DNA of 64,000 nt from DATFVJ01 sp963826515 (GCA_963826515.1 CAWGXI010000014.1:1-64000); one strand, 5' to 3'; positions 15,349 through 24,361 are shown, counted from the stretch's first letter. The notes: generated by a model from the sequence alone, not told the origin. Numbers and translations are program-made.

Positions 15349-17545
15349 ATGACTACCGTCAGCGAGAACGGCCACCCCGCCGCCCCGGCGGACGTGGTAC
15401 CGCTGCATCCTGACCGGCCCGCGCCGGTCCCCGTCGCCCCGGCGGGCACCGCCGCCGGGGCGGGCGCGCCGCCCTCGGCGGACACGCCTGCTGTCCGCGT
15501 GGACCTGCCCGGCGGGGACAGCAGCGACTGGCTGGCCGACTTGACGGAAAAGGCCCGGACCCGCCGCCCGATCGTGCCGGACTGGCCGCGTTCCCGCCAG
15601 GAAGCTGTGGCGCTGGCCAAGTGGGTCGCCCGGCACTACCTGCACGTGTCCGGCTATCACGCTTTCCGCATCCCGAAGTACGCGGCGAAGCTGGCGTTCC
15701 GCGCTCCGTGCGGCGCGGTCCGCCTGGTTACGGGTCTGACGCGGTGGACGTTTGACCTCGAGGGCGAGCCAGTGCGCCGCGCCACTGTCATCGCGGCCGA
15801 CCCCGAGGCGTATCTGAAGCTGTCGCGACAGCGGGACGCGCGGGTGCGGCTGCGGGTGTGGGTCGCCGGGCTCGCCGCCGTCATGGCACTGATCGCCGCG
15901 TTGTGGCTGGCCGTCGCCGCCCCAGCGCTGGCGCGCCTGCTGGCGCTGGCCGCTGCTGTCGCCGGGTTCGGCAGGCTGGGGGCACCGGCGGACCGGCCGC
16001 TGATTGACCGCGCGGTGCTCCCCACGGCGGTGGCGAAGCTGACCAGCGACGTGGTGGTCCGCGCCCTCGGGGCGCTGGGCATCGCCGCGATCAACCAGGC
16101 GCTCGGCAAGGAGCCGAAGGACGCGATCCGGTTCGTCGCCCCGATCACCCGCGACGGTCCCGGTTGGCGCGCGGACTTCGACCTGCCGCATGGCGTGACC
16201 GTGGCCGAAGTGATGGACCGCCGGGACAAGCTCGCCTCCGGGCTGCGCCGCCCGCTGGGCTGCGTCTGGCCCGAGGCGGTGCCGGACCAGCACCCCGGCC
16301 GCACGCTGCTGTGGGTCGGTGACCAGGACATGTCCAAGGCCCGCCAGCCCGCGTGGCCGCTGGCGAAATCGGGCCTGGTGGATCTGTTCAAGGCGGTCCC
16401 GTTCGGCACCGACCAGCGCGGCCGGACGGTCGCCGTGACGCTGATGTTCACCTCTGGTGTGATCGGCTCGATTCCCGGATGGGCAAGACGTTCCTGCTGC
16501 GCCTGCTCGCCCTGGTCGCCGCGCTCGACCCCCGCGCCGCGCTGTACCTGTTCGACCTCAAAGGCACCGGGGACCTGTCCCCCCTGGAAAGCGTCGGCGC
16601 ACCGCTACCGGGCCGGGGAAGAAGATGACGACATCGACTACGGCATCACCGCGATGCGTGAGGTGCAGGCCGAGCTGCGCCGCCGCGCCAAGGTGATCCG
16701 CGGGCTACCCAAAGACATCTGCCCGGAAAACAAGGTCACGCCCGCGCTGGCCAGCAACAAGACCCTCGGGCTGCACCCGATCGGCGCCTTCGTGGACGAG
16801 TGCCAGAAGTGGTTCGAGCACCCGAAGTACGGCGCAGAGTTCGAGGCCATCTGCACCGACCTGGTAAAGCGCGGCCCCGCGCTGGGCATCTTCCTGATCC
16901 TGGCGACCCAGCGGCCGGACGCCAAGTCCCTGCCCACCGGGATCTCCGCGAACGCGGTGCTGCGGTTCTGCCTGAAGGTGATGGGCCAGACTCGAAAACG
17001 ACATGGTGCTCGGCACCTCCGCCTACAAGAACGGCGTGCGGGCGACCATGTTCGCCTTCAGCGACAAGGGCATCTTCTACTTCGCCGGGGAAGGCGACGC
17101 GGCCCGCATCGTGCGCGGCTACCAGGTGGACGCCCCCACCGCCGAAAAGATCGCGCTGCGGGCACGCGAAGCCCGCCAGCGCGCGGGCACCCTGTCCGGC
17201 TACGCGCTCGGGGAAGAACCCGCCGACACTGGCCCGAGGTTTGACCTGCTGGCCGACATCCTGGCCGTCGTCCCTGACACCGAGGCCAAGGTGTGGTCCG
17301 AAACCGTCGCGCTGCGGCTGGCCACGTTGCGGCCGGACGCCTACGGCCCGTGGGCCGACATGGAGCCCGACGCCCGCGCCGCCCAGCTCACCGCCGCGCT
17401 CAAGCCCTACGGCGTGCGCACCGGCCAAGTCTGGGGCACCACCGAGGACGGCCGGGGCGCGAACCGGCGCGGCATCACCCGCGACGACATCACCACAGCC
17501 ATCACCCAGCGTGACGAAAAGGCGGGTGCGCGGGCGCCCGCGTGA
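15349..17545 (+). pseudogene. traB: TraB/FtsK-type DNA translocase, frameshifted
   Basis: The N-terminal half has membrane helices (VAGLAAVMALIAALWLAVAAPALARLLALAAAVAGFG). The ATPase half follows, with Walker A reading RMGKTFLLRLL once a missing C near 16480 is restored, then ALYLFDLKGTGDLSPLE, Walker B-like HPIGAFVDECQKWF and ILATQRPDAKSLPTGI. Three single-base changes are needed: +1 near 16480, -1 near 16589 and -1 near 16989. Together they give 2196 nt (731 codons plus stop), ending ITQRDEKAGARAPA. TraB moves double-stranded element DNA between hyphae. It is either inactive or misread by sequencing errors; the exact codon count favours the latter. Confidence 0.8.
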
Positions 17546-17555
17546 GCCCGCCGCG

Positions 17556-17643
17556 CCGCTAGGTCTAGCGGGGTGCGGCGCTAGACCTAGCGGCCCTGCT
17601 AGCACCCGATCTGCCGTCCCACCTGTGGGCTAGCCGCTAGCGG
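17556..17643. repeat. CTAG palindrome cluster after traB
   Basis: The first structure is a perfect 15-bp inverted repeat, CCGCTAGGTCTAGCG at 17556-17570 and its complement at 17579-17593, with an 8-nt loop; each arm is itself almost palindromic. A separate palindrome AGCCGCTAGCGGCT lies at 17632-17645. CTAG, normally scarce in such genomes, occurs seven times in about 90 bp. The cluster sits between the transfer and replication modules: a candidate cis-acting transfer or origin site, or a terminator for the transfer operon. Confidence 0.6.
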
Positions 17644-17683
17644 CTGACCTGCGCAAACCCCCGAAACCAGCCCGGAGGCTGCC

Positions 17684-17929
17684 GTGGCATCCCTCATCAC
17701 CCTGCTAGTCGTCTGCCTACCACTCGTCACTCTCGGTTACGCCACCTTCTGTTCCGCCTCGCGGTGGGGCCACTGCTGGCGGTGCCGCCCCGGCGGCGCC
17801 AACCGCACCTGCCGCGCCTGCAACGGCACCGGCCTGCGGCCCCGCCTCGGCTGGCAGCTCTACGCCCACGCCCGCCGCACCTACCGCGACGGCACCCGCA
17901 ACAACCAGCCCCCCACCAACCGCCACTGA
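17684..17929 (+). CDS. Small membrane protein with DnaJ-like zinc ribbon
   Basis: 81 residues from GTG 17684. An N-terminal membrane segment (SLITLLVVCLPLVTLGYATF) is followed by CWRCRPGGANRTCRACNGTG, two CxxC pairs spaced like one half of a DnaJ zinc finger, and a basic tail. It is the first gene of the replication module, and a tiny membrane protein gene follows after 13 bp. The function is unknown. Confidence 0.65.
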   Translation: MASLITLLVVCLPLVTLGYATFCSASRWGHCWRCRPGGANRTCRACNGTGLRPRLGWQLYAHARRTYRDGTRNNQPPTNRH

Positions 17930-17942
17930 ACGGAGCACCGCC

Positions 17943-18092
17943 GTGAAGAAGCTCATCCGCTACCTGGTGATCGCGGTCCTGGTCGTGTGGGTCATCACCA
18001 ACCCCACCTCGGCCGCCGCCGCCGCCCGCAAGGCCGAAGCCGCCATCGCCAAGGCCGCGCACTCGCTGTCAACCCTGGCAGGCTCGCTATGA
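17943..18092 (+). CDS. 49-residue single-pass membrane protein
   Basis: Starts GTG 17943 and reads MKKLIRYLVIAVLVVWVITN, then an Ala-rich amphipathic tail (AAAARKAEAAIAKAAHSLSTLAGSL). Its TGA overlaps the next start (ATGA at 18089), which supports translation. The function is unknown; small membrane proteins at this position are common in related elements. Confidence 0.65.
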   Translation: MKKLIRYLVIAVLVVWVITNPTSAAAAARKAEAAIAKAAHSLSTLAGSL

Positions 18093-18403
18093 CCCCGCGC
18101 CTGACCCTCGTCGCGGGCCACGGCCAGCCGTCGCCGCCGATCGGCGCGGCGTGCGGCTGCCGCTGGGACCCCGCCCCCGGATCAACCGGCGGCAGCGGCC
18201 CCTACCGGCAAACCGCCACCTGCGGCCAGCACGGCTATCCACACCAGGCCCCCCGGCCCACCCGGCTGCCCGTGGCCCCCGCCGCAGAGGGCGGGGATGG
18301 CCCTGGGGAGGGGGAGTGGGCCTGCCTGCGCTGCGGGCTGGCGTTCTTCGGCACCGGACCCGAGCACGGGCTGTGCCCCGGCTGCTTCGGGAGCGCGGCA
18401 TGA
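18089..18403 (+). CDS. Zinc-ribbon protein of the replication module
   Basis: 104 residues. The N-terminal half holds CGCRWDPAPGSTGGSGPYRQTATC. The C-terminal CLRCGLAFFGTGPEHGLCPGC has two CxxC pairs, a likely zinc ribbon. It overlaps both neighbours by 4 bp (ATGA at 18089 and 18400), so it is coupled to the prim-pol gene. It may assist primer synthesis; that is inference from context only. Confidence 0.6.
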   Translation: MTPRLTLVAGHGQPSPPIGAACGCRWDPAPGSTGGSGPYRQTATCGQHGYPHQAPRPTRLPVAPAAEGGDGPGEGEWACLRCGLAFFGTGPEHGLCPGCFGSAA

Positions 18404-19463
18404 CCGGCCAGGACGCCGCCAAGCGGCTGGCCGGGCTGCACACCGGCCCGTACTGCGACCCCGGCCTGCCCGAACCGCGCGGCCCGAAGTGGGCGCTGGC
18501 GCTGTGCGCCGACTGCGGAGCCGCCACCGCCCGCCGCGACTATGCCGGGCTGGCGCGCTGCCGTGGCGCGCACCTCGCCCTCGCCACCGGGCAACTCCCG
18601 CCGCACGCCGCGCGGGCGCTGGCCGCCGGGCTGCGCTACTTCGCTCGTGGCTGGCCGGTGTTCGTGCTGGGCCGCTCCAAGCGGCCGGTCGCCAACTGCG
18701 CCGCCTGCCACGCCGCCGGGGACAGCCACGACCGGGAAGCCTGCCGCTGCCTGACCTGCCACGGCTTCTACGCCGCCACCACCGACCCCAACCGGCTCGC
18801 CGCCATGCTCGCCGCCGTCCCGCGCGGCCTGCTGGCGATCCGCACCGGCACCATGGCCGGGCTGGCCGTGGTCGATATCGACCCGCGCAACGGCGGCCGC
18901 ATCGACCCCGTGTTGATGGCACCGACCGCGACCGTCGCGACCGGCGGCGGGGGCTGGCACCTGTATTACCGCCACCCCGGCGGCCCGCTGGCCGCCAAGC
19001 TCCCCGGCCACCCCGGCGTGGACATCAAGGGCGACGGCGGGTACGTGGCCGCGCCGCCGTCGCGGCATCCGGGCACCGGCCGCCGTTACCGCTGGGCTGG
19101 CCGGTGGCCAGTGGCTGAGATGCCCCCGCGCTACGCGCGGGCCTCACCCCGGCCCCGCCCCCGGCCGCCGGTCCCGCGCCGCTCAGCGGCCCGCCACGCA
19201 CCCGCGCAGCGGGGGGCATCTCATCACCCACCGCGCTGCTCGCCGCCCACCTCCGCGCCGTCCAGGCCGCCCCTGAGGGCCGCCGCCGCGTGACCCTCTA
19301 CGGTGCCTCACGCGGTGCTGCCCGCATGGTCGCCACCGGGGCCATCACCGAAGCCGACGCCCGCGAGCTGCTCACCGCGGCCGGGCTCGCCGCCCAGCAA
19401 ACCCCCCGCGACATCCGCGCCGCCATCGACGGCGCATTCAAGGACGAAGGAGCCGCCGCATGA
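18400..19463 (+). CDS. Bifunctional primase-polymerase (prim-pol), apparent frameshift
   Basis: The catalytic region shows GWPVFVLGRSKRP, a Cys-rich insert (NCAACHAAGDSHDREACRCLTC), LAIRTGTMAGLAVVDIDPRNGG with the DxD acid pair, HLYYRHPGG, and VDIKGDGGYVAAPPS. After EMPP near 19125 the frame is lost. Adding one C to a C5 run restores GLTPAPPPAAGP, ISSPTALLAAHLRAV, then VTLYGASRGAARMV, giving 355 codons with the stop at 19461-19463. Without the correction the protein ends at 19293, and the rest could be a coupled 57-residue ORF from GTG 19290. Prim-pol plus DUF3631 is the usual AICE replication pair. Confidence 0.75.
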
Positions 19464-20728
19464 CCAGCACACCCGCCGATGGCGCGGCCATCCTCGGCCA
19501 GCTCCACGCCGTCATCACCCGCTACGTCATCCTGCCCAGCGCCGAGACCGCCGTGGCCGTGGCGCTGTGGATCGCCGCCACCCACGCCCAAACCGCATGG
19601 GCGCACGCCCCCCGCCTGGTCATCCGGGCACCGGAGAAACGGTGCGGCAAGTCGCGGCTGCTGGACGTGATCGAGGGCACCTGCCACGGCCCGCTCATCA
19701 CCGTCAACGCCTCCCCGGCCGCCGTCTACCGGGCCATCGGCGACGACACCCCGCCCACCCTGCTGGTGGACGAGGCCGACACGATATTCGGCGGCAAGAA
19801 CGCCGACGCCAACGAAGACCTGCGCGGCCTGCTCAACGCCGGGCACCAGCGCAACCGGCCCGCCATCCGCTGGGACAACACCGCCCGCCGCTTGGAGACC
19901 ATTCCCACCTTCGCCATGGCCGCGCTCGCCGGGATCGGGGCGATGCCCGACACCATCGAAGACCGGGCCGTCGTCATCCGCATGCGCCGCCGCGCGCCGG
20001 GGGAGACCGTCGCCCCGTTCCGGCACCGCCGCGACCGGCCCGCCCTGGTGGAGATCCGGGCCGCGCTCGCCCGCTGGCTGGGCAAGCACCTGCGCGAGCT
20101 TGAAAGGGCCGAACCGGTGATGCCGCTGGAAGACCGGGCCGCCGACACCTGGGAACCGCTGATCGCCGTAGCCGACCTCGCGGGCCGCGACTGGCCGGAA
20201 CTGGCCCGCCGCGCCGCTGTGGCGCTGACGACTGACCGGGACGCCGCCGCCAAAGTCTCCGACCGCATCCGGGTGCTGGCCGACATCCGGGCCGCGTTCG
20301 CCACGCTCGGAGACCCCGAGGCCGTCACCACGGCGGAGCTGCTTCGCGTGCTGAACGCCGACCCCGAGGCTCCCTGGTCCACCATCGGCCCGGCCGGGCT
20401 GACCGGAAAGCGCCTGGGAGACCTGCTCAGCGATTTCCAGATCAGCTCAGGCACCATCCGCTTCCCGGTCGGCCAGGCGAAGGGCTACCTGCGGGCCGAC
20501 TTCACCGACGCCTGGACCCGGTACTGCCCGGCCACTCCCGGCTCCCTATCCGTCCCATCCGTACCAACCTCATTTCCCCAGGTCAGCCCAGGTACGGATG
20601 CACCCCCTGGTACGGATCAATCCGTACCAACAAACCAATCCGTACCTGCCCTGAGCGGCCAAAACGAGCTTGGGACGGATGGTACGCATACCACCCGCAA
20701 CCGTGTCCCCGACGGCGGTGCGGCATGA
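19460..20728 (+). CDS. DUF3631 replication protein (ATPase-like partner of prim-pol)
   Basis: 422 residues. Its start overlaps the prim-pol stop (ATGA). The N-terminal half is an AAA/helicase-like fold: RAPEKRCGKSRLLDVI (Walker A-like, GKS), TLLVDEADTIFG (Walker B, DEAD-like) and DNTARRLETIPTFAMAALAG. The DUF3631 region covers roughly residues 190-330. The C-terminus is Ser/Pro/Thr-rich with repeated VPT words. It probably acts as the helicase or loader in element replication. xis follows by ATGA overlap at 20725. Confidence 0.8.
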   Translation: MTSTPADGAAILGQLHAVITRYVILPSAETAVAVALWIAATHAQTAWAHAPRLVIRAPEKRCGKSRLLDVIEGTCHGPLITVNASPAAVYRAIGDDTPPTLLVDEADTIFGGKNADANEDLRGLLNAGHQRNRPAIRWDNTARRLETIPTFAMAALAGIGAMPDTIEDRAVVIRMRRRAPGETVAPFRHRRDRPALVEIRAALARWLGKHLRELERAEPVMPLEDRAADTWEPLIAVADLAGRDWPELARRAAVALTTDRDAAAKVSDRIRVLADIRAAFATLGDPEAVTTAELLRVLNADPEAPWSTIGPAGLTGKRLGDLLSDFQISSGTIRFPVGQAKGYLRADFTDAWTRYCPATPGSLSVPSVPTSFPQVSPGTDAPPGTDQSVPTNQSVPALSGQNELGTDGTHTTRNRVPDGGAA

Positions 20729-20940
20729 CCACTGCGCCGGTAGCCCCGTCCTGCCAGCTCTACCGCATCCCCGAGGCGATGCGCCTGCTCAGGCTCAGCC
20801 GCACCGTTATCTACGAGCAAATCCGCGCCGGACGCATCCGCATCCTCAAGCAAGGCCGCGCCACCCTCATCAGCGCCGCCGCCATAGCCGACTACATCGC
20901 ACTTCTCGAAGCCGAAGCCCAAGTCGAAGGGAGGCGCTGA
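20725..20940 (+). CDS. xis: Excisionase, MerR-like HTH
   Basis: 71 residues. YRIPEAMRLLRLSRTVIYEQIRAGRIRILKQGRATLISAAAIADYI is the winged-helix 'excisionase family' DNA-binding domain. The start overlaps the DUF3631 stop and the integrase gene begins two bases after its stop. It should bend DNA at the att region and bias the integrase towards excision. Confidence 0.85.
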   Translation: MTTAPVAPSCQLYRIPEAMRLLRLSRTVIYEQIRAGRIRILKQGRATLISAAAIADYIALLEAEAQVEGRR

Positions 20941-20941
20941 C

Positions 20942-22129
20942 ATGGCCACACGGCGCAGCAGAGGCGACGGCGGCCTGCATTGGGATGACAAACGCCAACG
21001 CTGGATCGCCACAGTGACAATTGGCCATGACTCCTGGGGAAAGCGGCTAACCCGTAGGGCCAGCGGTAAGACTAAAACCGAGGCGAAAGCCAAGCTGAAG
21101 GAAATTCTTCAGAACTACGACGACGGGCTTACCGCCGCTGCGGGCAATTACACAGTCGGAGACGCCGTTGCCTACTGGCTTACCTATGGGCTGAGCGCCC
21201 GCGCGCCCGCGACGGTCCAGTTGTACAGAATCTGTGCGGAGACGCACATCATTCCCGCCATAGGTAAGCGCAAGCTCCGCGAGCTGACCGTCGAAGACAT
21301 CGAGAAGTTCTACGCGGACAGGTCGGCGGACCTCAGCACGCGGTCCCTCAGGATCATCCACTCAATCCTCAGCCGCGCGATGAAGCGCGCCCAGGCGCGG
21401 GACAAGGTACGACGCAACGTCGTGCTGTTGTGCGAAGTACCCACCGGCCGCGCGGGACGCCCCTCGAAATCGCTCACGCTGGACCAGGCAGAAGCCATGC
21501 TGAAGGCTTCGGAGCTGTCCTGGTTGCATCCCTACATCGTGGTTTCGCTACTGACTGGCGCGCGCACTGAAGAACTGCGTGCTCTTCGGTGGGATCACGT
21601 GGTTGCTTTCGATGAAACTAGCCAAAAGTGGCGGCCGGTCACCGGGGCCGGATGGGAGCACGGACGTTTTGCGGTATATGTATGGCGTTCGGACCGCGCT
21701 GGGGGCGACACGAAGACTAGGAAGTCACGGCGGACTCTCGCATTGGCGCAACGTGGGGTAATTGCACTGAAAGCCCTATGGGGACAACGCAGATGCGAAC
21801 ATGCGAAGCCTGCCGAATGTGATTGCCAAGTGTTCGTATCGCCTCGCGCAGCAACACCGCTCGACGCGCACAACGTGCGGCGAGAGTTCCGCAAGGTGGC
21901 CGCGTCGGCCGGGCTCAATCCAAAGGAGTGGACGCCGCGCGAGCTGCGGCACAGCTTCGTCTCCGTGATGTCGGACGCCGGGGTTCCACTGGAAAGCATT
22001 TCCCGCCTGGTGGGTCACGACGGAACCAGGGTCACCGAAGCCGTGTACCGCAAGCAGCTTCGGCCGGTCATGGACGACGGTGCCACGGTGATGGATCGCA
22101 TCTTCCCGGCGAGCGAACCGGAGCGGTAG
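20942..22129 (+). CDS. int: Tyrosine-type site-specific integrase
   Basis: 395 residues. The arm-binding N-terminus (about 10-60) contains GLHWDDKRQRWIATVTIG; the SAM-like core-binding domain is about 70-165; the catalytic domain has R in LLTGARTEELRALRW, K in TKTRKSRRTL, H-x-x-R as RELRHSF, H in LVGHDGT and nucleophile Y in VTEAVYRKQL. All catalytic residues are present. It is next to attR: the stop is 60 bp from the tRNA-Ala repeat. The 23-bp repeat right after the stop (22129-22151) is a candidate arm site. Confidence 0.93.
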   Translation: MATRRSRGDGGLHWDDKRQRWIATVTIGHDSWGKRLTRRASGKTKTEAKAKLKEILQNYDDGLTAAAGNYTVGDAVAYWLTYGLSARAPATVQLYRICAETHIIPAIGKRKLRELTVEDIEKFYADRSADLSTRSLRIIHSILSRAMKRAQARDKVRRNVVLLCEVPTGRAGRPSKSLTLDQAEAMLKASELSWLHPYIVVSLLTGARTEELRALRWDHVVAFDETSQKWRPVTGAGWEHGRFAVYVWRSDRAGGDTKTRKSRRTLALAQRGVIALKALWGQRRCEHAKPAECDCQVFVSPRAATPLDAHNVRREFRKVAASAGLNPKEWTPRELRHSFVSVMSDAGVPLESISRLVGHDGTRVTEAVYRKQLRPVMDDGATVMDRIFPASEPER

Positions 22130-22151
22130 TCACTCAGTTAGTCACTCACTC
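22129..22151. repeat. Integrase-arm-like repeat, attR side
   Basis: It matches 7089-7111 at 21 of 23 positions and contains two GTCACTCA-type words. It lies 37 bp from the att core. Confidence 0.55.
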
Positions 22152-22188
22152 CGGTGTTGGCAACGGGCAAATCTGACGTCTTGCCTGG

Positions 22189-22261
22189 TGGAGCTAAGGG
22201 GACTCGAACCCCTGACCCCTTGCTTGCAAAGCAAGTGCTCTTCCAGCTGAGCTATAGCCCC
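22189..22261 (-). tRNA. tRNA-Ala (TGC), attR
   Basis: The reverse strand folds with acceptor GGGGCTA/TAGCTCC, D arm AGCTCAGCTGGAAGAGC, anticodon arm CTTGC-TTTGCAA-GCAAG with anticodon TGC, and T arm GGGGTTCGAGTCCCC. A CCA follows at 22186-22188. Its 3' half, 22189-22234, is the att core shared with 6949-6994. Confidence 0.95.
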
Positions 22262-22284
22262 ATGTGACGGCTCTCCAAGGGTAT

Positions 22285-23037
22285 CTACGGTGCGGCGGAC
22301 ATTGACTCCGGCCCGGCTTTCGCCGCAGGGATCAGCAGGTCCGGCAGGTCCGCGATGCTGCCGAGGAGAAGCGTGGCACCCGCCAGTCTCAGTTTCTCCG
22401 CGCTGTGCGCGCCGGTCCGCAAGCCGGCGATCACCTGGGCGCCAGAACGGTGGCCGCTGAGTACCGCGCTTTCTGTGCCACCGGCCACGGCCACCTCGCG
22501 CACGTCGGCGATACCGAGGCGCAGCAGCGCGGTCAGCACGAGGTCAGGCCATGGGCAGCCACGGGCAACGTCGTCAGGGCAGAGCGCGAGGTCGATACGG
22601 TCCCACCAGCCAAGCGTGTCGAGAACCCGGCCGAGGAGCTCTCGCCCGATGCCGCCGAACAGGCAGACCCGGACGCCAGACCCGGTCAGTTTGTCGATCG
22701 TCGCCTCGACCCCCGGCAGAGGGGACAGCCCCAGCCGGTCGATCGCCGCCTTGAACGACCGTTCGAACGCGAGATTCGTCACCTGTGCGGCGGCTTCGTT
22801 GCCCGGGAACATCTGGCGGAAGACCTCGATTGTCGCCTGGCCCCTGCCCCGGTGAACCTGGACCATGCAGCGCGCGTATGCCGCCGTCCCTGTGACGATT
22901 CCCTGCGTACCGATGGCCTCAGCGAAGGCCCGGTCGACGATGCCCTCATCAGCGACCGTTGTACCGAAAAGGTCAGCGCAAACCATCGTCACTGGTGGCG
23001 TGCGGCTCACCCGATCGTCTTCCTGACCCTGCGGCAT
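22285..23037 (-). CDS. HAD-superfamily hydrolase, phosphonatase-like
   Basis: 250 residues from ATG 23037, or slightly shorter from GTG 23013. Motif 1 is CADLFGTTVADEG, where the nucleophile Asp is followed by L-F rather than x-D, as in phosphonoacetaldehyde-hydrolase-type HADs. A helical cap follows (VQVHRGRGQATIEVF). Motif 2 is VCLFGGIGRE, with the usual Ser/Thr replaced, and motif 4 is LCPDDVARGCPWPDLV. The C-terminal Rossmann part has VREVAVAGGTESAVLSGHRSGAQVIAGLRTGA. It lies between tRNA-Ala and DLW-39. Substrate unknown. Confidence 0.75.
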   Translation of the reverse strand: MPQGQEDDRVSRTPPVTMVCADLFGTTVADEGIVDRAFAEAIGTQGIVTGTAAYARCMVQVHRGRGQATIEVFRQMFPGNEAAAQVTNLAFERSFKAAIDRLGLSPLPGVEATIDKLTGSGVRVCLFGGIGRELLGRVLDTLGWWDRIDLALCPDDVARGCPWPDLVLTALLRLGIADVREVAVAGGTESAVLSGHRSGAQVIAGLRTGAHSAEKLRLAGATLLLGSIADLPDLLIPAAKAGPESMSAAP

Positions 23038-23135
23038 TGTGATCTTGATCTTCGCGGTGCTGTACAGGCTCTCATGTCGGCCACGCCTTGCCGGAGCTTC
23101 CGGCGGCCCAGCAGGCTGAGACGCCCGCAGGGGTG

Positions 23136-23258
23136 TCAGCTCTCGTCGCCTGTTGTGGCTTCTGACCAGAGATCCAGCTCGGCACGATCGGACTGGACCT
23201 TCTTCCACACAGCGAACGCGCCGAGACCGACCAGCGCAAGAACGAGCAACTTCTTCAC
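23136..23258 (-). CDS. DLW-39 family microprotein
   Basis: 40 residues from GTG 23258, preceded by GGAGGGA: MKKLLVLALVGLGAFAVWKK, then VQSDRAELDLWSEATTGDES. It has the single N-terminal membrane helix and the near-terminal DLW-x-EAT signature that name the actinobacterial DLW-39 family, which sits near gyrA and the tRNA-Ile/tRNA-Ala genes. Function unknown. Confidence 0.85.
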   Translation of the reverse strand: MKKLLVLALVGLGAFAVWKKVQSDRAELDLWSEATTGDES

Positions 23259-23382
23259 GTCGTGGATCCCTCCACCTCGACAATTACAGAGTGTGCCCAG
23301 ACATGGCCGCAAGCGGCACGATGGGCTGCCTGCAGCCTAGCAAGCTCAGCACTGCTTCTTGGCGCCGAGCTGCTAGACCTTA

Positions 23383-24361
23383 GAGGGCGTCTGATCTAGG
23401 TCAGGAGTGGTTCGCCCGTTTCGGTGGGCTCGTCGCGCCAGGTTGGGTGGATTCGTCGGTGAGCCGGCGCCCCATGTTGTTGATCATGGACCAGTGGATC
23501 ATGGTGCGGGAGCGTTCTGGGAGCGTCTCGTAATCTCGGGCTAACCGTTGATGCAGCATGAACCACCCATAAGTGCGCTCGGCCGCCCACCGCTTCGGCA
23601 GCGGCCTGAAACCTTTGTGCCCGGGGTCTTTGCTGACGACTTCGACGTCGATGCCGTGCGCGGCGCCGGCCTCGGCGACGCTGCGCTGGTATCCGGCGTC
23701 CACCCAGGTCTTGGTCACGCTGGGATGGCGGGCGGCCAGTTCGGAGACCACGGCCCGCCCGCCGGGAGTGTCTTGCACGCTGGCCGCGGTGACCAGCACC
23801 ACCAGCAGCAGGCCGAGGGTGCCGGTGGCGATGTGCCGTTTACGGCCCTTGATCCGTTTGGCGGCGTCTATTCCTTTCCTTGCGAACGCTCCGGCACGTT
23901 GGATGAGGTCTTCACCGGCTGGGCGTCCACAAGCGCCGCCGTCGGCTCCGCGGCGCGCCCGGCCCGCTCGCGCACTTTGGCGCGCAGCAGGTCATGGATC
24001 GCCTCGGCCGTGCCGTCGGCCTCCCACTTGGCGTAGTAGTCGTAGACCGTCTTGCAGGGCGGGAAATCGTGCGGCAGCAGATGCCAGGCGCATCCGGCCC
24101 GGTTCACATACAAGATCGCGTTGACGATCTCGCGCAGGTCGTGCGCCGGCAAGGACAGGCCCAGGCCCGCCTCGGCCCGCCAGGCGGACAGGGTTGGCTC
24201 GATCAGTGCCCAGCGGGCATCAGGCAGATCAGTGGCGTACGGAAGTCGGCTGGTCATGCCGCTGAGCCGTATCACACGATGACATCAAGCTGTGGGACCT
24301 CAAACCCAATACTTCACAGTGCGTGTGAACGAAGCAGGACACGCCTAGATCAGACTCCCTC
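23383..24361 (-). mobile_element. IS5-type insertion sequence (IS427-like), complete
   Basis: The ends GAGGGCGTCTGATCTAGG (23383-23400) and the complement of 24344-24361 match at 17 of 18 positions. The trinucleotide TTA flanks both sides (23380-23382 and 24362-24364), as expected for TNA-type target duplication. Length is 979 bp with one two-phase transposase gene. Confidence 0.85.
23401..24257 (-). CDS. IS5-type transposase made by -1 frameshift
   Basis: The first phase (from ATG 24257) has LPDARWALIEPTLSAW, LREIVNAILYVNRAGCAWHLLPHDFPPCKTVYDYY and ALVDAQPVKTSSNVPERSQG. The second phase (23401-23895) has RIKGRKRHIATGTLGLLL, VDAGYQRSV and RTYGWFMLHQRLARDYE, supplying the remaining catalytic residues. 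The phases meet at A-AAG-GAA-TAG; a -1 slip on A-AAG reads K-G-I-D and gives 285 residues in total. Programmed frameshifting is known for this IS group; a plain mutation cannot be excluded. Confidence 0.8.

Larger units (their letters stand above)
6949..22234 (+). mobile_element. AICE-type integrative element in tRNA-Ala(TGC)
   Basis: The element is bounded by a 46-bp identical direct repeat (6949-6994 and 22189-22234) covering the 3' half of tRNA-Ala, including the anticodon arm. The intact tRNA is kept at the integrase end. The backbone genes int, xis, DUF3631, prim-pol, small membrane and zinc-ribbon proteins, TraB, SpdB and a GntR repressor follow the actinomycete integrative conjugative element plan. 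The left half (7469-11440) is cargo and IS debris. traB and prim-pol each read as frameshifted, so mobility depends on whether those indels are real. Confidence 0.85.

Noticed and set aside
24270..24335. WD40-like words (DIKLWDLKP) near the right end of the IS5-type element
   Set aside because: Only about ten codons, inside the non-coding end of the IS, with no neighbouring repeats.
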